This document shows positions 1-9,371 of a stretch of 64,000 nucleotides of DNA, piece by piece (position 1 is the stretch's first letter; every line of letters starts with the position of its first letter). The notes under the pieces are model-generated. The model ran no database searches. It was not told the DNA's origin and saw nothing but the letters and a program-made list of their open reading frames with translations. Both the position numbers and the translations under genes were made by a program. The DNA lies in assembly GCA_963422465.1 (NCBI GenBank), contig OY730170.1:3324379-3388378 (forward strand). The letters are read 5' to 3'. Origin of the DNA: Lichina pygmaea (Eukaryota; Ascomycota; Lichinomycetes; Lichinales; Lichinaceae).

Positions 1-107
1 TAGGATACAAGGAAGAAACAAGCACTTACTGTCCAATTGCTGGTCTGGAGACAGATAGCCAACATGGAGATCCTTTTCATGTCCTTGGGTGCGACGATAA
101 CCAAGGA

Positions 108-1064
108 CTACTTGTTTTCCGACTCTGGAGTAGTCTCAACAGTGGCAGACTTGGTGGTGGTTGTGGTGGTGGCAATAACAGGCATACTTTTCACTGGACA
201 GAAGGTTGAGACGTGACCTTGGTTCCTACAGTAGAAGCAGAGGTCTTTGCTTCGGCGACGTTCTCGCTCTTCTGGCGTCAGCTTAGAGTGGCTGAGATCC
301 ATGGTAGGACTTGGTGGCTGTGGCGTGAAGGCTGGCTTGATGAACCCTGGACGCAGAACTGAAGCTCCTGACCGTGGAACTGAGGCTTGGGTGGGAGGTG
401 CTTGACGTGGACGGCGAGAGTTGGCAGAAGTGGCACGCAACTGGTTGTCCTGCAGCTGGCATTCCTCAACAAGCTTCTGATAGCTGATGTCCTTGAGGTT
501 GATGCTGAAAAGCTGCTTGGCAAGCTCTTCGGAGACAGCGCATCGAAGATGGCACTTCAAGGCCTTGTCGTTGAAGCCTGTGCGTGGAGTATACTGATTG
601 AACTCTGTGAAGAACTCGGCAAAGGAACGGTTGGCCTGACGCAAGGCAATAAGCTTTCTCTGAGCTAGGAACTCTGGGTCTGGGTCGGAGAAGGCGTTCC
701 GGAGATCTTGGACGATGTCGTGCCAGTCAATGTACTGGCCAGCCGTGATCCTAGCTGAGATGTAGGACTGCGCAGTGCCAGTCGTGCGTGAAAAGACGTA
801 CGCAATCCGCAATGTTTCCGTGGGGTACCGGTCAGTGTTGAGTGTCATCTTGAGTGACAGTGACATGATGAAGCTCTCAAGCTTGTCATGCGTGATTTCT
901 GTGTTTCCGCCATCGCCACTGAAGATCTCTGGGTCAGCAGTACGTTCAGACTTGGACTTGGGAGTGGTGTTGGTAACTTGAATTCGCATGAACTCTGCAA
1001 ACATGTTGTGAAGGAACTTGTCATTTCCAGCAACTGGCATGGCTTGGTCTGGTTGTTGAGACAT
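108..1064 (-). CDS. Gag-like protein of gypsy family A
   Basis: A 318-residue frame. The N-terminal two thirds resemble the retrotransposon Gag/capsid domain, with the stretch around WHDIVQDLRNAF and later ALRQANRSFAEFFTEFNQY. Near residues 276-289 there is a CCHC zinc knuckle, C-x2-C-x4-H-x4-C (CFYCRNQGHVSTFC). The C-terminus is Thr-rich. By family knowledge it would package the element RNA. The start at 1064 sits about 90 bp inside the LTR, which is normal spacing. Pol probably follows in another frame to the left, as in many Ty3/gypsy elements. Confidence 0.75.
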   Translation of the reverse strand: MSQQPDQAMPVAGNDKFLHNMFAEFMRIQVTNTTPKSKSERTADPEIFSGDGGNTEITHDKLESFIMSLSLKMTLNTDRYPTETLRIAYVFSRTTGTAQSYISARITAGQYIDWHDIVQDLRNAFSDPDPEFLAQRKLIALRQANRSFAEFFTEFNQYTPRTGFNDKALKCHLRCAVSEELAKQLFSINLKDISYQKLVEECQLQDNQLRATSANSRRPRQAPPTQASVPRSGASVLRPGFIKPAFTPQPPSPTMDLSHSKLTPEERERRRSKDLCFYCRNQGHVSTFCPVKSMPVIATTTTTTKSATVETTPESENK

Positions 1065-1122
1065 GACAAGGACGTGAACGTGGCTTGGTGAAGTGTGTTA
1101 TGGTTGGGTAAGTCTTTCGTAG

Positions 1123-1398
1123 TGTGACGAGGCAATGGCAGAGCAGAACTCAAGCCTAACTGATTCGGTAACCTTGACCTGACTTGGCTTGAGACTTGAG
1201 ACTTGGATTGATGTACAAGACGAAAGACAAGGAAGGAAAAGAGAAAAGAAGAAGAGAAGAAGAGAAGAAGCTGGGGGAGCAGGAGAAGTTCTTATAGGCA
1301 GGGGATACGGCGGAGCAAGCAGGCAACAGTGCAGATGGAACTTCCCGGTAAGGTGCGTGATTTGTGCCAGATATGCAACTGGGCCAGAACCGTGACAG
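1123..1398 (-). repeat. LTR of gypsy family A (5' LTR)
   Basis: Read on the minus strand it starts TGTCACGG and has a TATA-like CCTATAAGAAC followed by a long CT-rich stretch. The 242 bp from 1398 inward align with the copy at 61268-61509. The inner boundary is uncertain: homology stops near 1156, and a CA-ending boundary near 1123 is a guess. The outer boundary is firm because LINE sequence resumes at 1399. Confidence 0.7.
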
Positions 1399-2530
1399 AT
1401 CAGAGGTCTTGCTAGCTTTTGATTTTCCCCACTTTGCAAGCTTGCAGAATTTTGAAGAACTAGCTAGTTCATGAACTTGTTTCCTGAAAGTGTTCTGTTT
1501 GCCTTCTCTGACTGCTTTCTTCTTGAGCTTGGTTGCTTGCTCTAGCTCTTCTTGGCTTGCCTGTCCTCTGAGCACTTGTCTTTTTATTCTTCTTTCCTGC
1601 TTAACTTTGGTTTGGATCTCTTGGTTCCACCAGGGGACTGAGTGGCTAGATTGCTTCTGGAGTTCTGTACATCTGTCTGCTATTCCTTGGAGAAAGTGGT
1701 TAAGATATTCCAAGTACTCATCCACTTCATATTTATCTTGAAGGTGGAAGGGCAGCTGCAAATTATTACACTCTTGTCTTGCCAGGTTTGTGTCCAGTGT
1801 TTTCCAGTTCCTTTCTGGCTTCCAGGTTTTTCTTGGTGAGTCCAGGTCCAGGCTAGTTAGCACAGGTCTGTGGTCAGACCCATAAAAGAAGTGCAAAGCA
1901 ATTTTAGAAAAGATAAGAGAGTTAGAAAGAGAAGAAGATATAAAGAAGAGATCAATATGTGAACAGGGTTTGTGGGAAAGAGATCTAGCCCTTGTGGGTG
2001 TAAAGGGTGCAATAGCTAACTCCAGATTTGAGTTCTTCATCAGGGTTTGGAACTTGTGTGCAGTGTCAGAGTAAAGTCTTTTTTTCTTTGACCAGTCAGA
2101 GTGGTGAAGATTTGAGTCTGTGAGAAGAATATGCTGCCCTTTTGCTTGTAAAGCATTTTGGAGTAGACAGAGAAGAGCTTCTGATGCTTCTGAGTAGTTC
2201 TCTTGACTTGAGGGAGTGAAGTATAGATTATGCACCCACAGAGAAGTAGAGGTGTTTTCCAGGTGGATTTCAAGTGAAATTAAGTCTTTGCTCCAGAAAG
2301 TAGGGTGAAGAGATGATAGTTTCAGGTTTTTGTTAATAAGAAAAAGAGTTCTACCAATCTCTGGGGAATATAAAGGAAGAAAAGAAGAAAAAACAGTTGA
2401 GGTGCTGGTTTGAAGGTGAGGATTCTTCCAGGGTTCTTGAAGTGCAATAATGTCTACTTCTTGGAGAGTTGGGGTTGCTAGAAGTAGCTCTTGAACTGAT
2501 TGGCTTTTCTGTAGTATAATACTTGAGATT
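1399..2530 (-). mobile_element. Tad-like LINE fragment (endonuclease part of ORF2), copy a
   Basis: The minus strand encodes the N-terminal apurinic-type endonuclease domain of a LINE ORF2: LLTDSNLHH (the GDFN-like motif), then TPTRARS and SDHRPVLTSLDLD. It is colinear with the fuller copy starting at 45259. Homology begins at the equivalent of LQYNVQKSQ (about 2530) and stops at 1399, where gypsy family A is inserted. The RT part is not in view. The element belongs to the non-LTR family seen six more times in this window. Confidence 0.85.
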
Positions 2531-2675
2531 TTAGAAGTCTACTGATTTTTATAGCGTTGCTGAGAAACTACCACAGCTGCTAGATCAAAAACAGACCCTC
2601 GACAACGAACACTTCAAACACCTATAACTTTGTAGAACAATGACCAAATAGTAATTATTATTTGCCCATCTGATT

Positions 2676-3330
2676 CTAGACCACTTCATCTATCGGATAG
2701 TAGCTTGTCATGTTATTCGGAGCATTGTGGTGTTGGTGGATCATGGTTGCAATTGCAACACCTGCCATCGTGGCTTTGCCTCGCGTCACTTTGGCTTCCT
2801 TTGCCCAAGCACGCTCTTCTGCCACCATAGCCTTTGCTGCCTGCTTGGCTACCTGCTCTGCTTTCTTTGCCTGAGCATGCTCTTCCTTTGCCACAGCTAT
2901 AGCAGCTTGCTTTGCTACCTTCTGCTTCCAGAAAGAGTATTCTGGGTGACGTTCCAGAAACCTATGGACCCATAGAGCACCAATGGTAGGTGGGGGGGTA
3001 ATCTCCAGTATAGCTCTGAGAAAGGATCACATTGGCAGCGTTGTGAAGCATTGGTGGTCTTGCACATATTCCTAGCTTGTTGAGTCTATCAATGTACCAA
3101 CAGACAGCAAGCTCTTCAATGACAGAGAGCTTCCTGTTGACAGGAATGATGTCGTGGCAAGAGGGGGTGCCATTGAGGCGGTTTTGGAGTTGATGTCAGG
3201 AGACGTTGAATTCTTCGGCCACTTTTCGGACTGTGAACTTCTCACGTGTTGGGATGCTATCTATAGTATTCTGGATTCAAGTCCCAGTCTCAGTGGATAA
3301 TTCGGCTATGATGTGGAGAAGTTATGGCGG
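2676..3330 (-). pseudogene. Fot1/pogo-type DNA transposase, internally deleted
   Basis: Minus-strand translation begins with a psq-type helix-turn-helix (TVRKVAEEFNVS, then QNRLNGTPS) and a CENP-B-like DNA-binding region ending in ALWVHRFLERHPEYSFW. It then passes directly into the Lys/Ala/Glu-rich coiled C-terminal tail of such transposases (AKEEHAQAKKAEQVAKQAAK), ending at 2676. The DDE catalytic domain, normally about 200 residues between these parts, is absent and the junction is in frame. A stop lies in the HTH part, and the frame changes at a run of seven G at 2991-2997. This is a non-autonomous remnant of the Tc1/mariner superfamily. Terminal inverted repeats could not be recognised. 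Confidence 0.75.
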
Positions 3331-3380
3331 TTTGAAGATTGTGGACTCGATCACGACAAAAACGTCGCGCCCCGGTGATA

Positions 3381-3405
3381 GACACCTTTACGAAGTAAAG
3401 GTGTC
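3381..3405. other. perfect short hairpin (11-bp stem, 3-nt loop)
   Basis: GACACCTTTAC, loop GAA, then GTAAAGGTGTC. It lies just outside the Fot1/pogo relic and about 670 bp upstream of cystathionine beta-lyase. It could be part of a transposon end or a chance palindrome. Confidence 0.6.
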
Positions 3406-4074
3406 CCGACCGAAGCTTGTGAAGAGAGCGAGAGTACCTCCTCGGCACGGGTACGTTGATTCGCTGGCGTGGCGGGGCACGAGAAGTTCTGTATCTCCCT
3501 GTCCCAAATAGTCTCTGCTAGGAATGATCTTACAAATGCCATAGAGATGTGCGGGAGACTGGCTCTATGATTAGAGGCACGAGGACTGAGGGCTTCAGCC
3601 CTAACACCGCATGATCGTGACGGCCTCGTCTCTGCTGCATTGTCGCAGACACTGACTTCCTGTTCTCCTAAAGACGGGAGACTACGTGGCACAGCCATCC
3701 TCAATCAATACTTCTGAGCATCACCGTCCATGGTTTGCTCACATAGGGTCTACTGGTAATCTGATTGCTCTATATCCCTAACATCCTTCTCTTGCTTCGC
3801 TGGCGTCACCGATTGTACGTACCGTAAATTATTTGATCTCCGGCAGAAGATTTGTAATTATCCATTTTGTCGTCGGAATAGAATTTCCACTCTGTAGTAC
3901 TTGGACCAGTAAGTGATGGCATCATCGCCCCCGAAAATGAGTTGATCACGACGTGCACGGCTGACGATTGAATAATTCACCAGTAAATCAATCATTCAAT
4001 AGCTGGACTGAAGTGGAGCTGCAGCAGTACGGTAGTGATCTTCAAGGTCGTCATTGTTCTTTACTGCTCAGCTC
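3406..4074. other. intergenic, upstream of cystathionine beta-lyase
   Basis: No convincing gene. The stretch next to 4075 is the presumed promoter and 5' leader of the cystathionine beta-lyase gene. No clear TATA box or binding site could be singled out. Confidence 0.5.
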
Positions 4075-5626
4075 ATGTCTTCTCGAGACTCGCTGGCCGA
4101 GAAGATGGCCAATCGACTCCCAAGAGCCGTGGCGCAACCGGACCTGGACAGCCATGAGTTGCCCCCGTCGCCGGCCGACTCGAGCCCGCGTGGTGGCGGC
4201 CGTCGGTATGCCTTGGCGACAGAGCTCGTCTGCACCGAAGGAGGAGATCAGTACAACGCCAGCAGCGTACCGATCTATCTGGTGTGATGCCGAGACTGCC
4301 AAAGGGACGATCCCTTGTTCTGAAGGTTGAAGCTGATCGTTGTTCGTCTGGTCTAGTCCGCAACGTTCAGGCAAAGCTCCAGTAGCGGCGGTGGCGAGTA
4401 TGACTACACTCGTTCGGGCAACCCAACGCGGACGCATCTGGAGCGGCATCTGGCGAAGATCATGGGCGCCAGTCGAGCGCTGGCCGTCGCGTCCGGCATG
4501 GCCGCGCTGGACACGATCACCCGGCTGCTGCGTCACGGCGACGAAGTCATCACGGGCGATGACCTGTATGGCGGGACCAACCGGCTGCTGAAACACTTGT
4601 CGACGAACCAAGGCATCGTTGTCCACCACGTCGACACCACCGTCCCAGAGCTCGTCGGGAAGCTGGTCAACGAAAAGACGGCCATGGTGCTGCTGGAAAC
4701 GCCGACGAATCCGCTGCTGAAGATTGTTGACATACCAACCATCGCGACGCTGACGCACGACACGAATCCGAAGGTGTTGGTGATCGTTGACAACACCATG
4801 CTGTCGCCACTGCTGCTCAATCCACTTGATCTGGGCGCCGACATCGTGTACGAAAGTGGCACCAAGTATCTGTCAGGCCACCACGACCTCCTGGCTGGCG
4901 TTCTCGCCGTCAACGACACTTCGCTTGGCGAGAAACTGTACTTCAATATCAATGCATCCGGCTGTGGTCTGTCCCCCTTCGACTCGTGGTCATTGATGCG
5001 CGGGATCAAGACACTCGGCGTACGGATGGAGAAGCAACAGGCGAACGCGCTCAGGATCGCCACCTTTCTCGAGTCGCACGGCTTCCGCGTTCGGTACCCG
5101 GGGCTGAAGTCACACCCGCAGCACCGCTTGCATCAGAGCATGTCTCGTGGGGCGGGGGCGGTGCTGTCGTTCGAGACGGGCGATGTCAGTATCAGCGAGC
5201 GCATCGTCGAGGCGGCCCGTCTGTGGACCATCTCCGTCAGCTTTGGCTGCGTCAACAGTCTCATCAGCCTGCCATGTCGGATGAGCCATGCCAGCATCGA
5301 CTCGGCCACGCGCAGGGAACGGGCCCTGCCCGAAGATATCATCCGGCTCTGTGTCGGGATTGAGGATGCTGACGACCTGATCGATGACTTGACCCGAGCG
5401 GTGAGATATTTCCTCTTCTCTTTGGAGTCCCAGTGAATCACTCTCACCGGTAGCATTTCATCGCTAAGTTCTAGCGGTCCAGCTCGTCCAAGCCGGCGCC
5501 GTGACAGTCACGGTGGACAACTTCTACGCCAAGAACAGCCCTGTCAACATCCACCTTGACCAACCCAACGACGAGTCGCAAGACCGATCGCCATCGCCTT
5601 CCTCCTTGTCCCCACCCTCTCCATAA
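4075..5626 (+). CDS. STR3: cystathionine beta-lyase (PLP enzyme of methionine synthesis)
   Basis: Cleaves cystathionine to homocysteine, pyruvate and ammonia in fungal transsulfuration (yeast STR3, Aspergillus metG). Three exons are inferred: 4075-4281, 4357-5400 and 5483-5626, with introns of 75 and 82 bp. Together they give 464 codons including the stop, the usual family length. Visible landmarks are QYNASSVPIYL, EYDYTRSGNPTRTHLERH, the Cys/Met-metabolism PLP signature ESGTKYLSGHHDL with Schiff-base Lys near residue 239, GCGLSPFDSW, and the C-terminal MPCRMSH-like and RLCVGIED segments. The last exon completes TRALVQAGAV, which fixes the second intron. The first ATG in frame is 4075. The alternative, cystathionine gamma-lyase or -synthase, fits less well because the NASGCGLSPFDSW and SFGCVNSLIS blocks are typical of the fungal beta-lyase. 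It converges with ILV1. Confidence 0.9.
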
Positions 5627-6648
5627 ACCCTCGGCGCCCGTCTCTGTTACGACGTAGACTCTCTATCCTCTGACGCACACCATTTCCCACTCCGGACCGC
5701 TTCACATTCAGCCTTCACCTTCCCACTACCACTCATCGCCATCGAATCTCCTGTTGGGGCGCATCTAGCCATGCGGCTAGTTCTGTCTTCCAGGATCACG
5801 ACGAAGACGATCAGAACAAGCATGTCGATAGACTAAAAGCTGGCTGTAGATCCACACGTTGACCACCATATGCTATTCCCATCCAACGCCTTATCCATCA
5901 CCAAGAAGCCCACTTCGTACCAGGTGTCAAGGGCCTATCTCCCTATGTTTCCTACTTCTCGTTCAGTGTAATACTGTCTAAACTAGACCCCTTCAAGTAT
6001 CATCATCTACGCACCACTCCGCCAGCCCTCATGCCTCAACACCAACATCCCACATCAACACTAGCAGCCCACTCGTCCCAGCTCCAGTACGATCCCAACA
6101 CCCGAAAGGGGAAGAGATACATCTGCAAGCCATACTTTATCCATGGTCCACAATACAGTACCGTACTTGGGACGTGGTCGTCGTAGTGCACGCTCAAACT
6201 ACATTATTTGCCGGCTTCTAGAGGACGAGGAAAATGACGACGACGAGGAGGATGACGACGAAGGGGATGAGGAGGGTATGGGGAGGGTATGGGGAGGGCA
6301 TGGGGAGCAAGAGGAGGGAGTGAATCCAGCAAGCGCTGGCATTTTCACGCAGTGAGAATTAACAACTCCTTGTGAGTGTATAGTGGCTGTGACATGCTAG
6401 TTGGACAGATGGATGGGCAGGCACGGTAGATATGCAACGGTGTTGGAGTGAATTGCTCCGCGGACGGAGACATGAATGTCTATGGTATGTCATCTGATTA
6501 CATCTATCTATGCCTGCTATTTGTGCTGGCTCTATCTGGGTGGGGGATATATGTATATATAGAGAGAGAGAGAGTCCGAAGATATCGTGATCAAGCCCAG
6601 GAACACAAACAGTGTTCGAGTGACGTTCAGCCAACGAGAAGGACTGAA
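5627..6648. other. convergent intergenic region, 3' ends of two genes
   Basis: About 1 kb between the ends of cystathionine beta-lyase and ILV1. It holds a GA-rich low-complexity tract (6221-6318) and a short (TA)n followed by (GA)n at about 6548-6574. Open frames here are short and compositionally driven. No gene is recognised. Confidence 0.6.
6221..6318 (+). repeat. GA-rich low-complexity tract
   Basis: Irregular GAC/GAG/GAT triplets, then tandem copies of an 11-mer of the form GGGTATGGGGA. Would read as an Asp/Glu-rich peptide but has no gene context. Purine-only tracts of this kind can form triplex DNA. Confidence 0.7.
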
Positions 6649-8448
6649 TCACTCTCGCATAAATGTGCGGTAGACCGGATTCAGAGTCTCTTCCTTCCAC
6701 GGGTATCCAAGTCTGCGGAGGAAGAGCTCGAGCTCGTCGCGTTGCTTGGCGGGACACTGGATGCCCGCGAGCACGTGTGCGATGTCGCCGCCGTGGTCGC
6801 GGTAGTGGAAGAGCGAGATGTTGAAGCCTGGCGTGAGCGTCGTCAGGAACTTGGCCAGCGCGCCCGGTCGTTCGGGGAACTCGAACATGTACAGCCGCTC
6901 GTCCGCCACGGCGCTGCGGCCGCCGACGAGGTACCGGATGTGCGACTTGGCGAGCTCGTTCTCGCTGACGTCCTCGACGCTCATGCCACGCTCCTGCATG
7001 CGGCCGAGCAAGGCCGTCGTCTCGCGCGCCCGCTCCGTCGCTCGCAGCGAGATGCCCATCAGGATGTTGGCGCAGTCGTCGCGCGCGTACCGGTAGCTGA
7101 ACTCCGTCACCGAGTGCGGCAGCACGCTCTTGACGAGCTCGGCGAAGGCGCCCGGCTTCTCGGGAACGCGTACGCTGAGCAGCGCTTCTCTCTGCTCGCC
7201 CAGGGCAGCTCGCTCGGCCACGAAACGCAGCCGATCGAAGTTCATGTTCGCCCCAGACGCAACGGCCACGAGCTCCCGGTTCGGGTTCGACGACGGGTGC
7301 GCCGAGACGTATTTCTTCAGCCCCGCGAGAGCCAAGGCGCCGGCCGGCTCGAGAATGGATCGCGTGTCTTCGAAGACATCTTTGATGGCGGCACATAGCT
7401 CATCGGTGGACACCTGGATGATCTCGTCGACCACCTCTCTGCAGAGCCGGAAGGTCTCCTGGCCGACGCTTTTCACCGCTGCACCGTCTGCAAAGAGGCC
7501 TACCTCGTCCAGCACGGTGCGCTCACCCAGCTTCAAGCTCTGGGCCATGGCGTTGGCATCATGCGTCTCCACGCCGATGATCTTGACGTGGGGAGCCATG
7601 CGCTTGAGGTATACACCGACGCCGGCAATGAGCCCTCCTCCTCCAACACAGCAGAATATGGCTTCCAAGTCTCCGAGGGACGTCTGCTCCACCAACTCCT
7701 TGCCAACGGTTCCTTGCCCAGCTATTATGTAGGGATCGTCAAATGGAGGGATGCTGGTCAAATCGTGCAGCTTTCCAAGGCGGTAAGCTTCTTCTTTGGC
7801 CGCATCAAAGTCTGGGCCGTGAAGCACGACAGCGCCGCCCATTCTCGCGACATTCCGGTGCTTGATGCTGGGTGTGCCCTCTGGCATGACAATGGTCGCG
7901 GGGATCTTCAGCTTTTGAGCCGAGTACACCACTCCTTGCGCATGATTCCCTGCGTCTCTAGTAAGTTGTCTGTAGAAACTGTTCAGTCGAAGAAGGTCTT
8001 TTCACCAGCAGAACAGGCAATGACACCCTTCCATCGGCTATCCGGATCCAGATGTGCCATCTTATTGTAAGCCCCTCTCAGCTTGAAACTAAAGTTTGGA
8101 AGCAAGTCTTCTCTCTTGAGAAGGATCTTGCATTCATAGCGGTTGCTCAGATTGGCAGCATGGGTCAGGTCAGTCTTTTCTATGATCTCGTAAACTCGTG
8201 ATGTCGAGATCATACGAATATACTGGGAATCAGTTAGATTGACGCCACACCACCCGAAGAGCATACGGATATCGTACATCTGGATACCCAGTTGGCAGAA
8301 GATATTCTTTGGGCAAGAGTGAAACGGCCAGTGAGCGACTGCTCTTGGATGGTGGTGAAGGGTTTGCAGAATATTCGGTCAACGACAGGCTTTGGAGGGA
8401 GGGCGTCTTCGGCTCTGAAGAGCTATTTGGAAGATGTGTTGTGGCCAT
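6649..8448 (-). CDS. ILV1: threonine deaminase (L-threonine ammonia-lyase)
   Basis: Converts threonine to 2-oxobutanoate plus ammonia, the first committed step of isoleucine synthesis, normally mitochondrial in fungi. Three exons on the minus strand are inferred: 8448-8278, 8222-8006 and 7949-6649, with introns of 55 and 56 bp, giving 562 residues (yeast Ilv1 is 576). Landmarks: [18 protein letters not shown] with the PLP lysine near residue 104, [10 protein letters not shown] reconstituted across intron 2, the Gly loop [21 protein letters not shown], then two ACT-like regulatory repeats ([14 protein letters not shown] and [13 protein letters not shown]) that bind isoleucine/valine in this family. 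The Ser/Pro-rich first 50 residues may include a targeting peptide. The start is the first ATG of the exon whose end joins GYPD to YIRMIST. It looks intact. Confidence 0.93.
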
Positions 8449-8922
8449 GATTCAGGAACCACCTTTCTTGCCGAGGAGAAAATATACAGATGTGAATTGA
8501 TGGTGTTGTGGGGCACGCCCAAAGTACCTTCCGTACGTACGAGAACATCTTGCTCCTAACTCACTTTTCCCCTTTCCATACTACTTTTGACGCTGACTAA
8601 CAGCGACGAGCCGTCTGCTACGTATCTACGTAGAGTGAGCGGGGCTGATAGATATGCAGGCATCAAAAGTCTTAGGATGGAACGGTGGACGTTCAGCATG
8701 CAGGGAATCTGTGATGGCCTAAGATGTCGCAATGGCTGTTCGGATTTCATGCCGCAAGTGTACATTATGTGGAGTCTGGAAACTCGATGACTAATTTGTA
8801 TAGAGGCCTGATCCCTCATGACTATCGTAACTATGTGTCAGCCGGAGGAGTGAGAAGACCAGTCCTCGCTCACTGCTAGAGCCAAGTTCACGTGAGAGAA
8901 GAGAATTCTCACTGTATATTGG
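8449..8922. other. ILV1 upstream region, no gene seen
   Basis: Presumed ILV1 promoter and leader. It holds two ACGT-rich palindromic clusters (CCGTACGTACG near 8533 and CTACGTATCTACGTAG near 8619). No coding region is recognised. Confidence 0.45.
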
Positions 8923-9122
8923 TGTCAACCAGGGACTCGACAGGGAGTCGATAGCCCGAGGATTTGCAGGGGTTCAGAGATCAGCCTCCCCCTGAGTGAC
9001 GGCTAAATTGTTTGTCTGCACGTGACGGTGTGCAGAGTTTTCTCCTTGGTCGTCGCTCCTAGATTCTTAGTTAGAGAGAGATCAATCAAGACACTCATTC
9101 CCCGGCCGGCCGCCGGTTCACA
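8923..9122 (+). repeat. solo LTR of the copia family at 24 kb
   Basis: 200 bp from TGTCAACC to GGTTCACA. It aligns throughout with the 209-bp copia LTR at 24262-24470 in opposite orientation, sharing blocks such as GACGGCTAAATTGTT and CCGGCCGGCCGCCGGTTCACA. There is no internal sequence beside it, so it is a recombination remnant. A clear target duplication was not found. Confidence 0.85.
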
Positions 9123-9371
9123 CTATGAAGTGCTCGTGCGAGCGGTCGCACCGGAAAGTCACCGAATGTCAGCAGTATACCAGTGGCACGAGTGGGCCAA
9201 GGCCTAGGAGTGCGCTCATTGCTATAGATATGTTCGACATCATATGCACCTCGTAGGCTGGTAGCACTGAGAGGAGGGAGAACAGGAGCACCTAATGTCC
9301 ATCAATTTCAAGAGCGTGTAGGCTCTTTGTGAGATGGTATCAGCTTGGCCCATAGACCCTCTTTTGGCATA

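Larger units (their letters stand above)
1..1398 (-). mobile_element. Ty3/gypsy-type LTR element, family A, 5' part only
   Basis: On the minus strand an LTR is followed by a Gag-type frame, and the start of pol appears to run off the left edge of the window. The element lies inside a LINE: its LTR begins directly after the LINE bases TGATC. A related LTR is found at 61268-61509. Only the 5' end is in view, so wholeness cannot be judged. It is treated as a fossil copy. Confidence 0.8.

Noticed and set aside
6359-7398. Long open frames on both strands over the 3' half of ILV1
   Set aside because: GC-rich codon use leaves other frames open; the translation in the ILV1 frame matches threonine deaminase throughout, so the others are shadows.
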